Positions 34,378 through 44,257 of a DNA stretch of 64,000 bases are shown here, in pieces. The notes under the pieces were generated by a model. That model saw only the letters and a list, made by a program, of their open reading frames with translations. It was not told the DNA's origin and ran no database searches. Both the position numbers and the translations under genes were made by a program. The stretch's first letter is position 1, and each line of letters starts with the position of its first letter. Source of the DNA: Colwellia sp. Arc7-635 (GTDB lineage Bacteria > Pseudomonadota > Gammaproteobacteria > Enterobacterales > Alteromonadaceae); NCBI RefSeq assembly GCF_003971255.1, contig NZ_CP034660.1, positions 930,001-994,000 of the forward strand, in the 5' to 3' direction.

Positions 34378-35850
34378 ATGTTAAGAATTGCCCAAGAAGC
34401 GTTAACCTTTGACGATGTTTTACTGGTACCAGCCCATTCTACGGTACTGCCTCATACTGCCGATTTAAAAACCAAATTAACTCGAAAGATCAATTTAAAT
34501 GTTCCTATGATTTCTGCGTCGATGGACACAGTAACAGAAGCACGTTTAGCCATTACTTTAGCGCAAGAGGGCGGTTTAGGTTTTATTCATAAAAATATGA
34601 CTATTGCTGAACAAGCCAAAAATGTTTCTAAAGTTAAGAAGTTTGAAAGTGGTATTGTTTCAGACCCCGTAACGGTAAACCCTAGTGCAAGTATCTTAGA
34701 TACTATGCGCCTAGCGGATGAACTTGGTTTTTCTGGCTTTCCTGTTGTTGATGAAGGAAATAAACTCGTCGGTATTATTACCGGTCGTGATTTACGCTTT
34801 GAAACCGACTTAACTAAACCTGTTTCGGCCTTAATGACCAAAAAAGATAAGTTAGTGACCGTTAAAGAAGGTGCATCACGCGCTGAAATTCTAGGCTTGA
34901 TGCACGAACATCGCATTGAAAAAATCCTGATGATTGATGACGCTTTTACCTTAAAAGGTTTAATTACCGTTAAAGATTATCAAAAAGCTGAAAGCAAGCC
35001 TGACGCCTGTAAAGACGAATTAGGTCGATTACGTGTTGGTGCTGCTGTTGGTGTTGGTGCAGGTACTGATGAACGCATCGACGCACTCGTTGCTGCTGGT
35101 GTTGATGTATTGTTGATTGATACGTCTCATGGTCATTCACAAGGTGTTATTGACCGTGTTGCTGAAACGCGTAATAAATACCCTGACTTACAAATTATTG
35201 CAGGTAACGTTGCTACGGGCGCCGGTGCTAAAGCATTAGCTGATGTTGGCGTTGATGCGGTAAAAGTGGGTATCGGCCCAGGTTCAATTTGTACTACTCG
35301 TATTGTTACCGGTGTTGGCGTTCCACAACTAACCGCTATTTCGAATGCAGTGGAAGCGCTAAAAGGCACAGGTATTCCTGTTATCGCTGATGGTGGTATC
35401 CGCTTTTCTGGTGATATCGCTAAAGCACTAGTTGCCGGCGCACATTGTGTGATGGTTGGTAGCATGTTTGCTGGTACCGAAGAAGCTCCGGGTGAAGTTG
35501 AACTGTATCAAGGTCGTTATTACAAATCTTATCGTGGTATGGGTTCGCTTGGCGCTATGAGCCAAAAAGAAGGATCGAGCGATCGTTACTTCCAAAAATC
35601 TGATGGCGAAGCTGATAAGTTAGTGCCTGAAGGTATCGAAGGCCGTGTTGCTTATAAAGGACCTGTTGCTGCTATTATTCATCAACAAATGGGCGGTTTA
35701 CGTTCATCTATGGGCCTAACTGGCTGTGCAACGATTGAAATCATGCGTACTAAACCAGAGTTTATGAAGATTACTTCTGCTGGTATGGGCGAATCGCATG
35801 TACATGACGTTACCATCACCAAAGAAGCCCCTAATTATCGTATGGGCTAA
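34378..35850 (+). CDS. guaB: Inosine-5'-monophosphate dehydrogenase
   Basis: This 490-residue enzyme converts IMP to XMP with NAD+, the first committed step to GMP. The catalytic cysteine lies in [10 protein letters not shown] near residue 303. Two CBS domains interrupt the barrel at about residues 92-205 ([27 protein letters not shown]). The catalytic flap [15 protein letters not shown] is present. GAGAGATG lies just ahead of the ATG. It is followed by guaA, so the two form the guaBA operon, with about 240 bases between. Confidence 0.98.
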   Translation: MLRIAQEALTFDDVLLVPAHSTVLPHTADLKTKLTRKINLNVPMISASMDTVTEARLAITLAQEGGLGFIHKNMTIAEQAKNVSKVKKFESGIVSDPVTVNPSASILDTMRLADELGFSGFPVVDEGNKLVGIITGRDLRFETDLTKPVSALMTKKDKLVTVKEGASRAEILGLMHEHRIEKILMIDDAFTLKGLITVKDYQKAESKPDACKDELGRLRVGAAVGVGAGTDERIDALVAAGVDVLLIDTSHGHSQGVIDRVAETRNKYPDLQIIAGNVATGAGAKALADVGVDAVKVGIGPGSICTTRIVTGVGVPQLTAISNAVEALKGTGIPVIADGGIRFSGDIAKALVAGAHCVMVGSMFAGTEEAPGEVELYQGRYYKSYRGMGSLGAMSQKEGSSDRYFQKSDGEADKLVPEGIEGRVAYKGPVAAIIHQQMGGLRSSMGLTGCATIEIMRTKPEFMKITSAGMGESHVHDVTITKEAPNYRMG

Positions 35851-36087
35851 AAGAATATTTTATTACTTTGCTATTTAACGTAATAGCGGCATCAGAAGTG
35901 CTTATTGACTAGTGTCAACTCCGCGCTTCTTCTTTGCTCTAACGATAACTAGCTTTGAAATAAAACATTATTGTACTTTTGTAGCGTATAAAAAAATTAA
36001 AAATTCAAACGCCCTGTACTGGTATCAAGTTCAGGGTGTTGTTATTTATAAACAATACCTTTGTTGGTAAAAAGTAGGAAAACAACC

Positions 36088-37665
36088 ATGAGTAAAGACA
36101 TTCATGATCACCGAATACTGATATTAGATTTTGGTTCACAATACACTCAATTGATCGCTCGTCGTGTGCGCGAAATAGGCGTTTATTGTGAATTATGGGC
36201 GTGGGATGTAACGCAAGAACAAATTGAAGGCTTTAATCCGACAGGTATTATCCTAGCGGGTGGTCCTGAGTCGGTAACTGAACATGATTCGCCACGTGCG
36301 CCTGAATACGTTTTTAATGCTGGAGTACCGGTATTAGGTATTTGTTATGGCATGCAAACGATGGCGGAGCAATTAGGCGGCGGTGTTGAAAGCTCTGAGC
36401 ATAAAGAGTTTGGTTACGCTGCTGTTGAAGTTATCACTCAATCGGCATTATTTAATGCTATTGAAGACCACGTTGGCGAAAATGGTAACGCTTTACTCGA
36501 CGTGTGGATGAGCCATGGCGATAAAGTGTCGGCTATTCCAGAAGGTTTTACTACGATTGCGCAAACGCCTAGCTGTAAATATGCTGCTATGGCTAATGAA
36601 GAAAAGCAATTCTACGGTGTGCAATTTCACCCTGAAGTTACTCATACTAAGCAAGGCTTGAGAATTTTAGAGCATTTTGTTGTTGATATTTGTCAATGTG
36701 AAAAACTTTGGACATCAGCGTCTATTATTGAAGATGCTATTGCCAAAATGAAAGCACAAGTGGGTGATGATGAAGTAGTTCTAGGCTTATCAGGTGGTGT
36801 TGATTCATCTGTTGTTGCTATGCTTTTACATCGTGCTATCGGTGATAAATTAACTTGTGTTTTTGTTGATAACGGCTTGTTGCGTTTAAATGAAGGCCAA
36901 CAAGTTATGGATATGTTTGGTGACCATTTCGGTTTAAACATCATCCATGTTAATGCTGAAAATCGTTTCTTAGACCGCTTAGCTGACGAGAATGATCCAG
37001 AGAAAAAACGTAAAATTATTGGTAATGTTTTTGTTGAAATTTTTGATGAAGAAGCCAATAAACTTAAGAATGCAAAATGGCTAGCGCAAGGTACTATTTA
37101 CCCTGATGTTATCGAATCAGCAGCATCTGCAACCGGTAAGGCTCATGTCATTAAGTCTCACCATAATGTTGGTGGCTTACCAGAACATATGAAACTTGGT
37201 TTAGTTGAACCCTTACGTGAATTATTTAAAGATGAAGTACGTAAAATTGGTCTTGAGCTAGGTTTACCATACGACATGCTTTACCGCCATCCATTTCCTG
37301 GACCGGGGTTAGGTGTAAGAATCCTAGGCGAAGTGAAAAAGGAATATGCTGACTTATTACGTCGTGCTGATCATATCTTCATAGAAGAACTTCACAAGCA
37401 TGACTTATACAAAAAAGTAAGCCAAGCTTTTACGGTATTTTTACCGGTACGCTCAGTAGGTGTAATGGGCGATGCACGTAAGTATGACTGGGTTGTTTCA
37501 CTACGTTGTGTTGAAACTATTGATTTCATGACTGCCCGTTGGTCACATTTACCGTACGATTTCTTAGGGTTAGTGTCTAACCGTATTATTAACGAAATTG
37601 ATGGTATTTCTCGTGTGGTTTACGATATATCTGGCAAGCCGCCAGCGACTATCGAATGGGAATAA
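36088..37665 (+). CDS. guaA: GMP synthase (glutamine-hydrolysing)
   Basis: This 525-residue enzyme aminates XMP to GMP; the length equals that of E. coli GuaA. A class I glutamine amidotransferase domain comes first, with the nucleophile in GICYGMQ and the histidine/glutamate pair in FHPEVTHT. The ATP pyrophosphatase domain has the PP-loop [12 protein letters not shown]-terminal dimer domain ends in [15 protein letters not shown] 36088 follows AGGAAAA; the open frame upstream is not family-like. A strong terminator follows. Confidence 0.98.
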   Translation: MSKDIHDHRILILDFGSQYTQLIARRVREIGVYCELWAWDVTQEQIEGFNPTGIILAGGPESVTEHDSPRAPEYVFNAGVPVLGICYGMQTMAEQLGGGVESSEHKEFGYAAVEVITQSALFNAIEDHVGENGNALLDVWMSHGDKVSAIPEGFTTIAQTPSCKYAAMANEEKQFYGVQFHPEVTHTKQGLRILEHFVVDICQCEKLWTSASIIEDAIAKMKAQVGDDEVVLGLSGGVDSSVVAMLLHRAIGDKLTCVFVDNGLLRLNEGQQVMDMFGDHFGLNIIHVNAENRFLDRLADENDPEKKRKIIGNVFVEIFDEEANKLKNAKWLAQGTIYPDVIESAASATGKAHVIKSHHNVGGLPEHMKLGLVEPLRELFKDEVRKIGLELGLPYDMLYRHPFPGPGLGVRILGEVKKEYADLLRRADHIFIEELHKHDLYKKVSQAFTVFLPVRSVGVMGDARKYDWVVSLRCVETIDFMTARWSHLPYDFLGLVSNRIINEIDGISRVVYDISGKPPATIEWE

Positions 37666-37759
37666 CTTTATTGTAAGCTTGTTGTAACAACTAAATTTAC
37701 GCTGGAAGTACTCACCTATAATCATAGGAACCATGCTTCGATGTACAGGATGTACTAAT

Positions 37760-37789
37760 GCCGTGTCAGCATGAATGCTGAAGAACGGC
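37760..37789. repeat. Imperfect REP-like hairpin
   Basis: GCCG (37760-37763) and CGGC (37786-37789) close a stem whose core CAGCAT/ATGCTG pairs perfectly. The preceding bases (ATGTACAGGATGTACT) form a second small dyad. It resembles an intergenic palindromic repeat unit. Confidence 0.5.
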
Positions 37790-37856
37790 TTGCTTGAATT
37801 TTAATGTTCTACCTGCACTTTAAAAATAAGTTATGACTCACTAACAATGCGTTGAT

Positions 37857-37899
37857 AAAACCTCAAAACTGCAAAGTTTTGGGGTTTTATTTTTTATAG
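37857..37899 (+). terminator. Intrinsic terminator of guaBA
   Basis: AAAACCTCAAAACT (37857-37870) pairs with AGTTTTGGGGTTTT (37875-37888), with one wobble, around GCAA. ATTTTTTAT follows. Confidence 0.88.
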
Positions 37900-37977
37900 G
37901 TAGGTATAAACTCTGATGAGTTGTAATTTTAATAAAACTATTAAGTTTGTAACTTTTGAACTTATCGTTGATGAACT

Positions 37978-38243
37978 TATACCCAAACCACTTGAAGATG
38001 CAGTTTCAGAGTTAAGCTAGGAAATCAGGTCAAGGCGCAGCACGAAGACAATGGTTATTCCCTTATCAAGTGCTGAAATGCGGAGCTGGTTTTCTAGCTT
38101 AGCTCCGTTCGGGCAAGGCGATAAAGGGTCATCTCCGGCGTTATTTATTTTGAAAATGGAACAACCATTCTCTTCAATCAATGCCTTGGTGCTAACCCTT
38201 TCTCGACTTGCACAATCCTGCATGTTCAAGTGGCTTGGGTATA
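37978..38243. mobile_element. MITE with 26-bp terminal inverted repeats
   Basis: The left end (37978-38003, TATACCCAAACCACTTGAAG and six more bases) matches the reverse complement of the right end (38218-38243) at 23 of 26 positions. The 266-bp interior has no transposase. It contains further imperfect dyads (AGCTGGTTTTCTAGCTTAGC). The ends are flush with TA-rich sequence, so a TA target duplication is possible. Related elements appear, from memory, in many marine gammaproteobacteria. Confidence 0.8.
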
Positions 38244-38311
38244 TAATCAGATGTGAATCGAGAGAATGCTGATACAGCCTGCTTAACTTTAAAGAGCGAA
38301 GAGTAAATAAA

Positions 38312-38659
38312 ATGATTGAAAGATTAGAAACAAAACCAAGAATGAGCCGTATCGTAAAGCATAACGGTACTGTTTACCTATGTGGTCAAGTGGCTGCAGA
38401 TGCCACTAAAGATATTACGGAACAAACTCAAACAATGCTTGCTAAGGTTGATGAATTACTAATACAAGCAGGTAGTGATAGAGAACACATCTTATCGGCA
38501 ACTATCTATGTTAAGGATATGAGTTACTTTGCTGAGATGAATGCTGTATGGGACGCTTGGGTACCTGAAGGTTTTGCGCCTGCGCGAGCTTGTGTTGCCG
38601 CAAAAATGGCTAGAGAAGCTTTGCTAGTTGAAATATCAGTAATCGCAGCTGAAATATAG
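38312..38659 (+). CDS. RidA/YjgF family protein
   Basis: This 115-residue protein belongs to the RidA superfamily; RidA members deaminate reactive enamine/imine intermediates. Typical blocks are [39 protein letters not shown] and [24 protein letters not shown]. The arginine in PARACV corresponds to the conserved substrate-binding arginine of the active subfamily. It is not the closest match to canonical RidA and may be a diverged paralogue. It lies 64 bases ahead of selO on the same strand. Confidence 0.88.
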   Translation: MIERLETKPRMSRIVKHNGTVYLCGQVAADATKDITEQTQTMLAKVDELLIQAGSDREHILSATIYVKDMSYFAEMNAVWDAWVPEGFAPARACVAAKMAREALLVEISVIAAEI

Positions 38660-38722
38660 CCATATTAGCTAATTGTTGCTGTCGGTATTTAAAGCACGAA
38701 TTTTATTAACGGAGTGAACCTT

Positions 38723-40225
38723 TTGAAGCTTTCTAATCAGTATCATGAATTAGGCAAAAATTTTTACCACGAAACATTTCCTGCACCTGTTTCAGAGCCA
38801 GAATTATTACTTTGGAACAATCCTCTGGCATGTACTTTAGGTATTAATCTTTCCACAGAAGAAGATAGTGAGCTATTGGGGCTATACTTTTCAGGAAATA
38901 AACTAATTGAGGGCAGTAAGCCTATAGCTCAAGCCTATTCAGGACACCAGTTTGGCCATTTTAACCCACAACTGGGCGATGGACGTGCGCATTTATTAGG
39001 AGATATAACTGATGAACAGGGCAATACTTGGGATGTGCAGCTCAAAGGCTCAGGTACGAGTCATTTTTCGCGTAGCGGTGATGGCCGATGTGCACTAGGT
39101 CCTGCATTACGCGAGTTTGTCATGAGCGAAGCGATGTTTGCCTTAGGTGTGCCAACGACAAGATGTCTAGCGGTAGTTGCTACAGGTGACGCTGTTTATC
39201 GAGAAAGGCCATATCCAGGTGCCGTGGTTACACGGATTGCCGCAAGTCATATTCGTGTTGGTACTTTTCAATTTTTTGCTGTACGTAAAGATATTGAGTC
39301 ACTTAAACAACTGACTCGCTTTGCCATTGAACGCCACTTTCCTGAAATAAACATAGCATCACGCTCAGATGACTGCGCGACTGAGGGGCTGCTCAGTGGC
39401 CAGAATACCCTTGATTTTTTCGCCGCAGTACTCGATAAACAAGTTACGTTAGTCGTTTCATGGCTACGTGTTGGTTTTATTCATGGAGTGATGAATACCG
39501 ATAATACGGCTATTTCAGGTGAAACCATTGATTATGGGCCCTGTGCCATGATGAATCATTATCATCGCGATACTGTCTTTAGCTCTATCGATAGAAATGC
39601 ACGCTATGCCTTTGGTAATCAAAGTAAAATAATACAGTGGAATATGGCGCGGCTTGCTGATTGTTTATTACCGCTTGTTGATGAAGATGAAGACATAGCG
39701 TTAGCTAAAATCACACCACTGCTGCAGCAATTTGCTAATGACTTACAGTACCGTTACTTCGAAATGATGGTGAATAAATTAGGTATAACGGAGTTGGCCG
39801 AAGGCGATATTGAATTGGTCAATGACTTGCTAGCTATAATGCAGGAAAAACAGTTAGATTATACTCAACATTTTGTGACTTTAGCTGAAAACTTAAGTCA
39901 GGCAGTGGTCGATAGCTTGATTAAAAATACTGCAGGGTCTGAGCTGTCAGAGCAGGAGCAATGGTTAACGCGCTGGTATCTTAGAATTGCTGATGATGTT
40001 AGTGCCGCTAAAGTGTTAATGAATAAAACTAATCCGTTAGTTATTCCAAGGAATCATCATGTTGAACGAATTTTAGCTGTTAGTCAGCAAAGTGGTGACT
40101 TATCTGCATTACATGATTTTTTAACCGTACTTCAGCATCCTTACGATAACTTAGCGCAAACTAAAGCATATCAGGATGCCCCAAGTGATGGCGATGAGAA
40201 CTATCATACGTACTGCGGTACTTAA
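38723..40225 (+). CDS. selO: SelO/YdiU protein adenylyltransferase
   Basis: This 500-residue pseudokinase-fold enzyme transfers AMP to protein hydroxyls, linked to redox stress. Signatures are [37 protein letters not shown] and the metal-binding [18 protein letters not shown]. The protein ends YCGT, with a cysteine three residues from the end where eukaryotic SelO has selenocysteine. TTG 38723 is preferred: GGAG lies eight bases upstream, while the GTG at 38714 overlaps that GGAG. Confidence 0.93.
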   Translation: MKLSNQYHELGKNFYHETFPAPVSEPELLLWNNPLACTLGINLSTEEDSELLGLYFSGNKLIEGSKPIAQAYSGHQFGHFNPQLGDGRAHLLGDITDEQGNTWDVQLKGSGTSHFSRSGDGRCALGPALREFVMSEAMFALGVPTTRCLAVVATGDAVYRERPYPGAVVTRIAASHIRVGTFQFFAVRKDIESLKQLTRFAIERHFPEINIASRSDDCATEGLLSGQNTLDFFAAVLDKQVTLVVSWLRVGFIHGVMNTDNTAISGETIDYGPCAMMNHYHRDTVFSSIDRNARYAFGNQSKIIQWNMARLADCLLPLVDEDEDIALAKITPLLQQFANDLQYRYFEMMVNKLGITELAEGDIELVNDLLAIMQEKQLDYTQHFVTLAENLSQAVVDSLIKNTAGSELSEQEQWLTRWYLRIADDVSAAKVLMNKTNPLVIPRNHHVERILAVSQQSGDLSALHDFLTVLQHPYDNLAQTKAYQDAPSDGDENYHTYCGT

Positions 40226-40295
40226 CTTTAGTTAATGGTTTATTAAACTGTTTTAGATGTTTGTTAACTGTCGCAGCAACGCTCAACTAACATCA

Positions 40296-40572
40296 CTAAA
40301 AGCCGAGTATTTGTTTTAATTTATCAGCACCAGCTCGACTGGTGCTGAGTTCTGTTTTAGCGCTATCGTTCATGATCATCATTAACTTACCATTAAACCA
40401 ACGCTGAATTTCTTTTACTTTATCGATATTAATCAAGTAACTTCTATGGTTCCTAACAAATTCTGTTGTCGATAATCCTTGCGCCAATGTCTCGAGTTTC
40501 TCTGATGAAGAATGCTTTTTTTTGATTGTCCCATACGTAAAAACGAGCTTGTGAATACTTTATGAAAGCCAT
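40296..40572 (-). pseudogene. LytTR response-regulator C-terminal remnant with frameshift
   Basis: The intact minus-strand frame (40296-40487 and a few codons upstream) encodes the end of a LytTR DNA-binding domain (FVRNHRSYLINIDKVKEIQ, ending KLKQILGF). Further upstream, the homologous sequence continues in another frame from ATG 40572 (IKYSQARFYVWDNQKKAFFI). The switch is near 40493, where RETLETL would need two more bases, so a two-base deletion is likely. The receiver domain is missing. LytTR proteins regulate transcription in two-component systems; this copy is probably dead. Confidence 0.75.
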
Positions 40573-40600
40573 GCAACGTTAATTATTAGTGTTAATCACC

Positions 40601-40635
40601 AAAAGCCCTGCTACCAATTAGCTGGGCTTTTTTAT
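40601..40635 (+). terminator. Terminator-like hairpin without an adjacent gene
   Basis: AAAAGCCCTGCT (40601-40612) pairs with AGCTGGGCTTTT (40620-40631) with one mismatch, followed by further T. No intact plus-strand gene ends nearby, so it may be left from a lost gene. Confidence 0.6.
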
Positions 40636-40982
40636 ATATGAATGTCGTTTGGTATGCTGAGTATCCGAGGGTTATGTTCCAGCTAGTGCTGAGTGTAAGC
40701 CGTAATGGCAAGAGATGTATTGCTTATTGAAATAAGTGTTGTCGCCGTACTCATAATTTTATAACGCTAGGTTGTATCTTTTATCGCCGCCTGTTTCATT
40801 GCGAATTATTTTTAACTTCTTGTATTCCATAGATAAATTTGTCGAATTATTTTACATATGTATTATTAAAACAAGAGGGTTTATCTTTAAGTTATTGAAA
40901 TTAAAGGATTATGGTTTCTTGGCGTGTTTTTTGCTTTTGTCTTGCTAAGTACTTAATTTTTATAATTATTAAAGGAATAACA

Positions 40983-41594
40983 ATGAAGAGAATATTCGCG
41001 ATTGCTCTTGCACTTGGACTTTCAACAGCTGCTAATGCTGGCTTGATTTCACAGTCTTTTACGGGTGATTTTGATGATAATGATGCACGCTATTATATTT
41101 CATTTGATGTCACAAAAGATAACACCAATGTTGAATTGATTACTTGGAGTTATGCTGGTGGCGTAAATTTTGCTGGAACAACTATTGAAGATGGTGGTTT
41201 CGACCCACAACTTTTCTTATTCAATTCTGCTAGCTCTCAGCTAGAAAGCGATGATGATGGCTCAAGTGTAGCGTCAGCGTCTTCTAACAATAGTTATGAT
41301 GCTATTATCTCTAGAACGTTAAATATTGGTTCTTATACAGCAGTATTGACGCAGTTTAACAGCGACTACCAATCAGGTGACTTATTTCAAGGTATTTGGA
41401 GTAATTCAGGTCGCAGTGATTTTAGTGGACGCACAGCAAATTATGCCTTTGATATTTCTGGCGAAGACTTAGCTAATGTTAAAGGCTTAGGTTTCAATGT
41501 TACAGCTGATGTTAGCGTACCTGAACCTACATCAATTGCATTGTTGGGTGCTGCTCTATTCGGGCTTGCAGGTCGTCGTAAGTTTAAAAAATAG
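40983..41594 (+). CDS. PEP-CTERM sorting-domain exported protein
   Basis: This 203-residue protein has a cleavable signal peptide (residues 1-20, cut after ANA) and a C-terminal PEP-CTERM tripartite tail: VPEPTSIALL, a hydrophobic helix, then GRRKFKK. Such tails are processed by exosortase/EpsH systems linked to exopolysaccharide. The middle is a beta-rich domain (DVTKDNTNVELITWSYAGG, FDPQLFLFN) like the pre-peptidase/DVUA0089-type surface proteins of other PEP-CTERM proteins. AAAGGAATAACA lies ahead of ATG 40983. No exosortase is in the window. It is flanked by its own terminator. Confidence 0.88.
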   Translation: MKRIFAIALALGLSTAANAGLISQSFTGDFDDNDARYYISFDVTKDNTNVELITWSYAGGVNFAGTTIEDGGFDPQLFLFNSASSQLESDDDGSSVASASSNNSYDAIISRTLNIGSYTAVLTQFNSDYQSGDLFQGIWSNSGRSDFSGRTANYAFDISGEDLANVKGLGFNVTADVSVPEPTSIALLGAALFGLAGRRKFKK

Positions 41595-41614
41595 ATATTA
41601 ATTCGACTGATACT

Positions 41615-41641
41615 AAGCCTTACCTTGAGTAAGGCTTTTTT
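41615..41641 (+). terminator. Intrinsic terminator of the PEP-CTERM gene
   Basis: AAGCCTTAC (41615-41623) pairs with GTAAGGCTT (41629-41637) across CTTGA and runs into T residues. Confidence 0.88.
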
Positions 41642-41737
41642 ATGCGGTGAATTTGTTATGAGTACAGGGCACTCATCTAAGTGATTATTAACGTTAATGC
41701 TGTAAACTAGAATGGAACTAAAATAAATAGGCCAAAT

Positions 41738-43690
41738 ATGTCGACGTTACAGCAATCATTGAAAACTACCTTTGGTTTTGATGAATTTAGAATAGGGCAA
41801 GAGCAAACGATTACTCAGTTACTTAATGGTGACTCTTCATTAGCTATATTCCCTACTGGTGCAGGTAAATCGCTGTGTTATCAATTAGCGGCGATTAATT
41901 TACCCCATTTAACTTTAGTGGTATCGCCTTTGTTGGCTTTAATGAAAGATCAGTTGGCATTCTTACATGCGAAAGGTATCCCTGCCGCTAGCATTGACTC
42001 AACATTGTCATTTGAGCAAAGTCAGCAAATTAACCGAGATGTTCGCTCGGGGGAAATTAAGATTTTGATGGTGTCAGTTGAGCGTTTCAAAAACGAACGT
42101 TTTCGTCAATTTATTGAATCAATAGCCATTTCCATGTTGGTTGTAGACGAAGCGCATTGTATTTCTGAGTGGGGCCACAATTTTAGACCTGATTATCTCA
42201 AGCTACCGCGTTATCGCCAAGAGCTTAATATTCCGCTTGTATTGTTACTTACCGCGACAGCCACTAAGCAAGTGAAGCAAGACATGGCCAATAAATTTGC
42301 CATAGCGCAAGAGCATGTTGTCCAAACCGGTTTTTATCGAAGTAATTTAGATTTAACGGTTTTACCTGTTGCTGAAGATGCAAAAAATAAGACGTTGCTT
42401 GATTTAATCCACCGGCATGAAGGTTGTGGTATTGTTTACGTAACTTTGCAACATAGTGCTGAAAAAGTGGCTGATTACCTACAACAACAAGGTATTGCTG
42501 CAAAGGCTTATCATGCCGGCTTTAAAGATGATGTTCGCCAGCAAATTCAACAAGACTTTATGCTAGGGAAAACCCCTATTATCGTGGCAACTATTGCCTT
42601 TGGTATGGGAATAGATAAAGCAGATATTCGTTTTGTTATTCATTATGACCTACCAAAATCTATTGAAAATTATAGCCAAGAAATTGGCCGAGCGGGTCGA
42701 GATAAAGGCGATGCTGCTTGTTTTACCTTAGCTAACCTTGATGGTATTCATACAGTAGAAAACTTTGTTTATGCTGATACACCTGAACGTACAAGTATTG
42801 ACTATGTATTACAGAACATTCGCCATGAGCTGCAAAATGGTCAATGGGAACTTCAAGTGCTGTCACTATCAAATGCGAGTAACATCAAACAATTGCCCTT
42901 AAAAACACTACTTGTGCAATTAGAGCTTCTTGGTGTCATAAATGCCAAGTTTAGTTACTTTGCTGACTTTAAGTTTAAATTTATTACCCCAAAAGAAACG
43001 ATTATTAATAGCTTTAATGCAGAACGAGGCGAGTTTTTAACTCAAATATTTGATTGCGCTAAAATGAAAAAAATTTGGGGTGAGCCAAACTTTGAACAAA
43101 TGCATGCCCGTTATAATGCCCCGAGGAAAAGAATTGTTTCAGCGTTAGAGTACTTAGCTGAACAACAGCATATTGTTTTAGAAACGAAAAAAGCCACAGA
43201 GGTTTTTAGTGTCAATATCGACGCGTTAGAAAATGATGCCTTAGTCGATACGTTATTTCACTACTTTCTTGAGAAAGAACAAGCTGAAATAGTGCGTATC
43301 ACTAAGTTAGTTGAATTTTTCCAAAGCGAGAGTTGTTTAACTCGACAACTCTCTCATTATTTTGATGATCAATGTGCGCCTACAAATTGCGGTCATTGTT
43401 CGGTTTGTAGGAAACAGGTCGCAACTTTACAATACTCAAGAAATTACCAAGCAGTTAGTTCAGAAACTATTACATTGGCTATTTCGCAGTTACGAGAACA
43501 CTTTTCTAGTCTAAAAGGCTCTGTGAACGTACAACCAAATGATATATCTGTCGATACGCTTTGCCGTTTTTTATCTGGTATGAGTGTGCCACTATTTACT
43601 CGCGCTAAAGTGCGAAAATTGAATTATTTTGGTGTCTGTCAATATATGCGTTATGCAGAGATTAAAGAGCAGGTCATTCCCTTGTTGTAA
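41738..43690 (+). CDS. recQ: RecQ family ATP-dependent DNA helicase
   Basis: This 650-residue 3'-5' helicase acts in recombination and replication repair. Helicase motifs are present in order: the Q-like motif FGFDEFRIGQEQ, Walker A FPTGAGKS, DEAH VVDEAHCISEWGHNFRPDY, TATAT and motif VI QEIGRAGRDKGDA. A RecQ-type zinc site follows (CAPTNCGHCSVC). The C-terminal ~70 residues do not look like a typical HRDC domain, so this may be a RecQ-like paralogue rather than the canonical enzyme. Confidence 0.88.
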   Translation: MSTLQQSLKTTFGFDEFRIGQEQTITQLLNGDSSLAIFPTGAGKSLCYQLAAINLPHLTLVVSPLLALMKDQLAFLHAKGIPAASIDSTLSFEQSQQINRDVRSGEIKILMVSVERFKNERFRQFIESIAISMLVVDEAHCISEWGHNFRPDYLKLPRYRQELNIPLVLLLTATATKQVKQDMANKFAIAQEHVVQTGFYRSNLDLTVLPVAEDAKNKTLLDLIHRHEGCGIVYVTLQHSAEKVADYLQQQGIAAKAYHAGFKDDVRQQIQQDFMLGKTPIIVATIAFGMGIDKADIRFVIHYDLPKSIENYSQEIGRAGRDKGDAACFTLANLDGIHTVENFVYADTPERTSIDYVLQNIRHELQNGQWELQVLSLSNASNIKQLPLKTLLVQLELLGVINAKFSYFADFKFKFITPKETIINSFNAERGEFLTQIFDCAKMKKIWGEPNFEQMHARYNAPRKRIVSALEYLAEQQHIVLETKKATEVFSVNIDALENDALVDTLFHYFLEKEQAEIVRITKLVEFFQSESCLTRQLSHYFDDQCAPTNCGHCSVCRKQVATLQYSRNYQAVSSETITLAISQLREHFSSLKGSVNVQPNDISVDTLCRFLSGMSVPLFTRAKVRKLNYFGVCQYMRYAEIKEQVIPLL

Positions 43691-43709
43691 TGCGAGATAA
43701 CGAAGATCA

Positions 43710-43736
43710 AAAAAGGCACTGATAAAGTGCCTTTTT
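43710..43736. terminator. Bidirectional terminator between recQ and slyD
   Basis: AAAAAGGCACT (43710-43720) pairs perfectly with AGTGCCTTTTT (43726-43736) around GATAA. A-rich and T-rich arms serve both converging genes. Confidence 0.9.
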
Positions 43737-43759
43737 ACTCGGAAATTGGTTAATTAAGT

Positions 43760-44248
43760 TTAGTGGCTATGACCACAACCGCCTTCACCATGGACATGAC
43801 CATGCTCTAACTCTTCTTCAGTAGCGTCGCGTACTTCCAAAATCTCAACATCAAATTTTAAGTCGATACCTGCTAGAGGGTGATTACCATCGACGGTGAT
43901 TTCGTTTTCTTGTGCATCAATGACGATAACAGTTTGTTCACCGTCGTCGGTAGTTGCACGCAGTTGACTACCCACTTCTAAATCTTCAATGCCAGCAAAC
44001 ATATCTTTTGGTACGGTTTGTACAAAACCATCTTCACGTTGACCGTAGGCATTGTCAGCACTAACTTCAACTTCAAATTTATCACCTGCTTGGTGACCAA
44101 CTAAAGCTTCTTCTAAACCTGGAATAAGGTAATGTGAACCTTGGATTACCGATAATGGGCTGTGATCATATGAGCTATCAATTAAGGTGTCTTCGCTATC
44201 CGATACAGCGTAATGTAGTACAACAACTTTGTTGTCGGTAATTTTCAT
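43760..44248 (-). CDS. slyD: FKBP-type peptidyl-prolyl isomerase SlyD
   Basis: This 162-residue cytosolic isomerase/chaperone also handles nickel. It opens with a split FKBP domain (VVLHYAVSDSEDTLIDSS, SPLSVIQGSHYLIPGLEEALVG) holding the insert-in-flap domain (residues ~70-125, DNAYGQREDGFVQTVPKDMF). The C-terminal tail is short and His/Cys-rich (HGHVHGEGGCGHSH), the metal-binding region, though shorter than in E. coli. It lies nine bases downstream of ygfZ. Confidence 0.95.
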   Translation of the reverse strand: MKITDNKVVVLHYAVSDSEDTLIDSSYDHSPLSVIQGSHYLIPGLEEALVGHQAGDKFEVEVSADNAYGQREDGFVQTVPKDMFAGIEDLEVGSQLRATTDDGEQTVIVIDAQENEITVDGNHPLAGIDLKFDVEILEVRDATEEELEHGHVHGEGGCGHSH

Positions 44249-44257
44249 AATAATGTC

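Larger units (their letters stand above)
37666..38311. other. guaA-ridA intergenic region: hairpin, terminator and MITE
   Basis: This 646-base gap has no gene. It contains a complex hairpin at 37760-37789, the guaA terminator at 37857-37899 and a 266-bp MITE (37978-38243). Short open frames inside the MITE are not considered genes. Confidence 0.7.
40226..40982. other. Region between selO and the PEP-CTERM gene
   Basis: This 757-base stretch has no intact gene. It holds the LytTR remnant (40296-40572) and a plus-strand terminator-like hairpin (40601-40635). The last ~350 bases are AT-rich and presumably contain the promoter of the PEP-CTERM gene. Confidence 0.6.

Noticed and set aside
38017-38272. 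Two overlapping open frames (70 and 73 codons) on opposite strands
   Set aside because: Both are inside the MITE and reflect its palindromic sequence, with no protein features.
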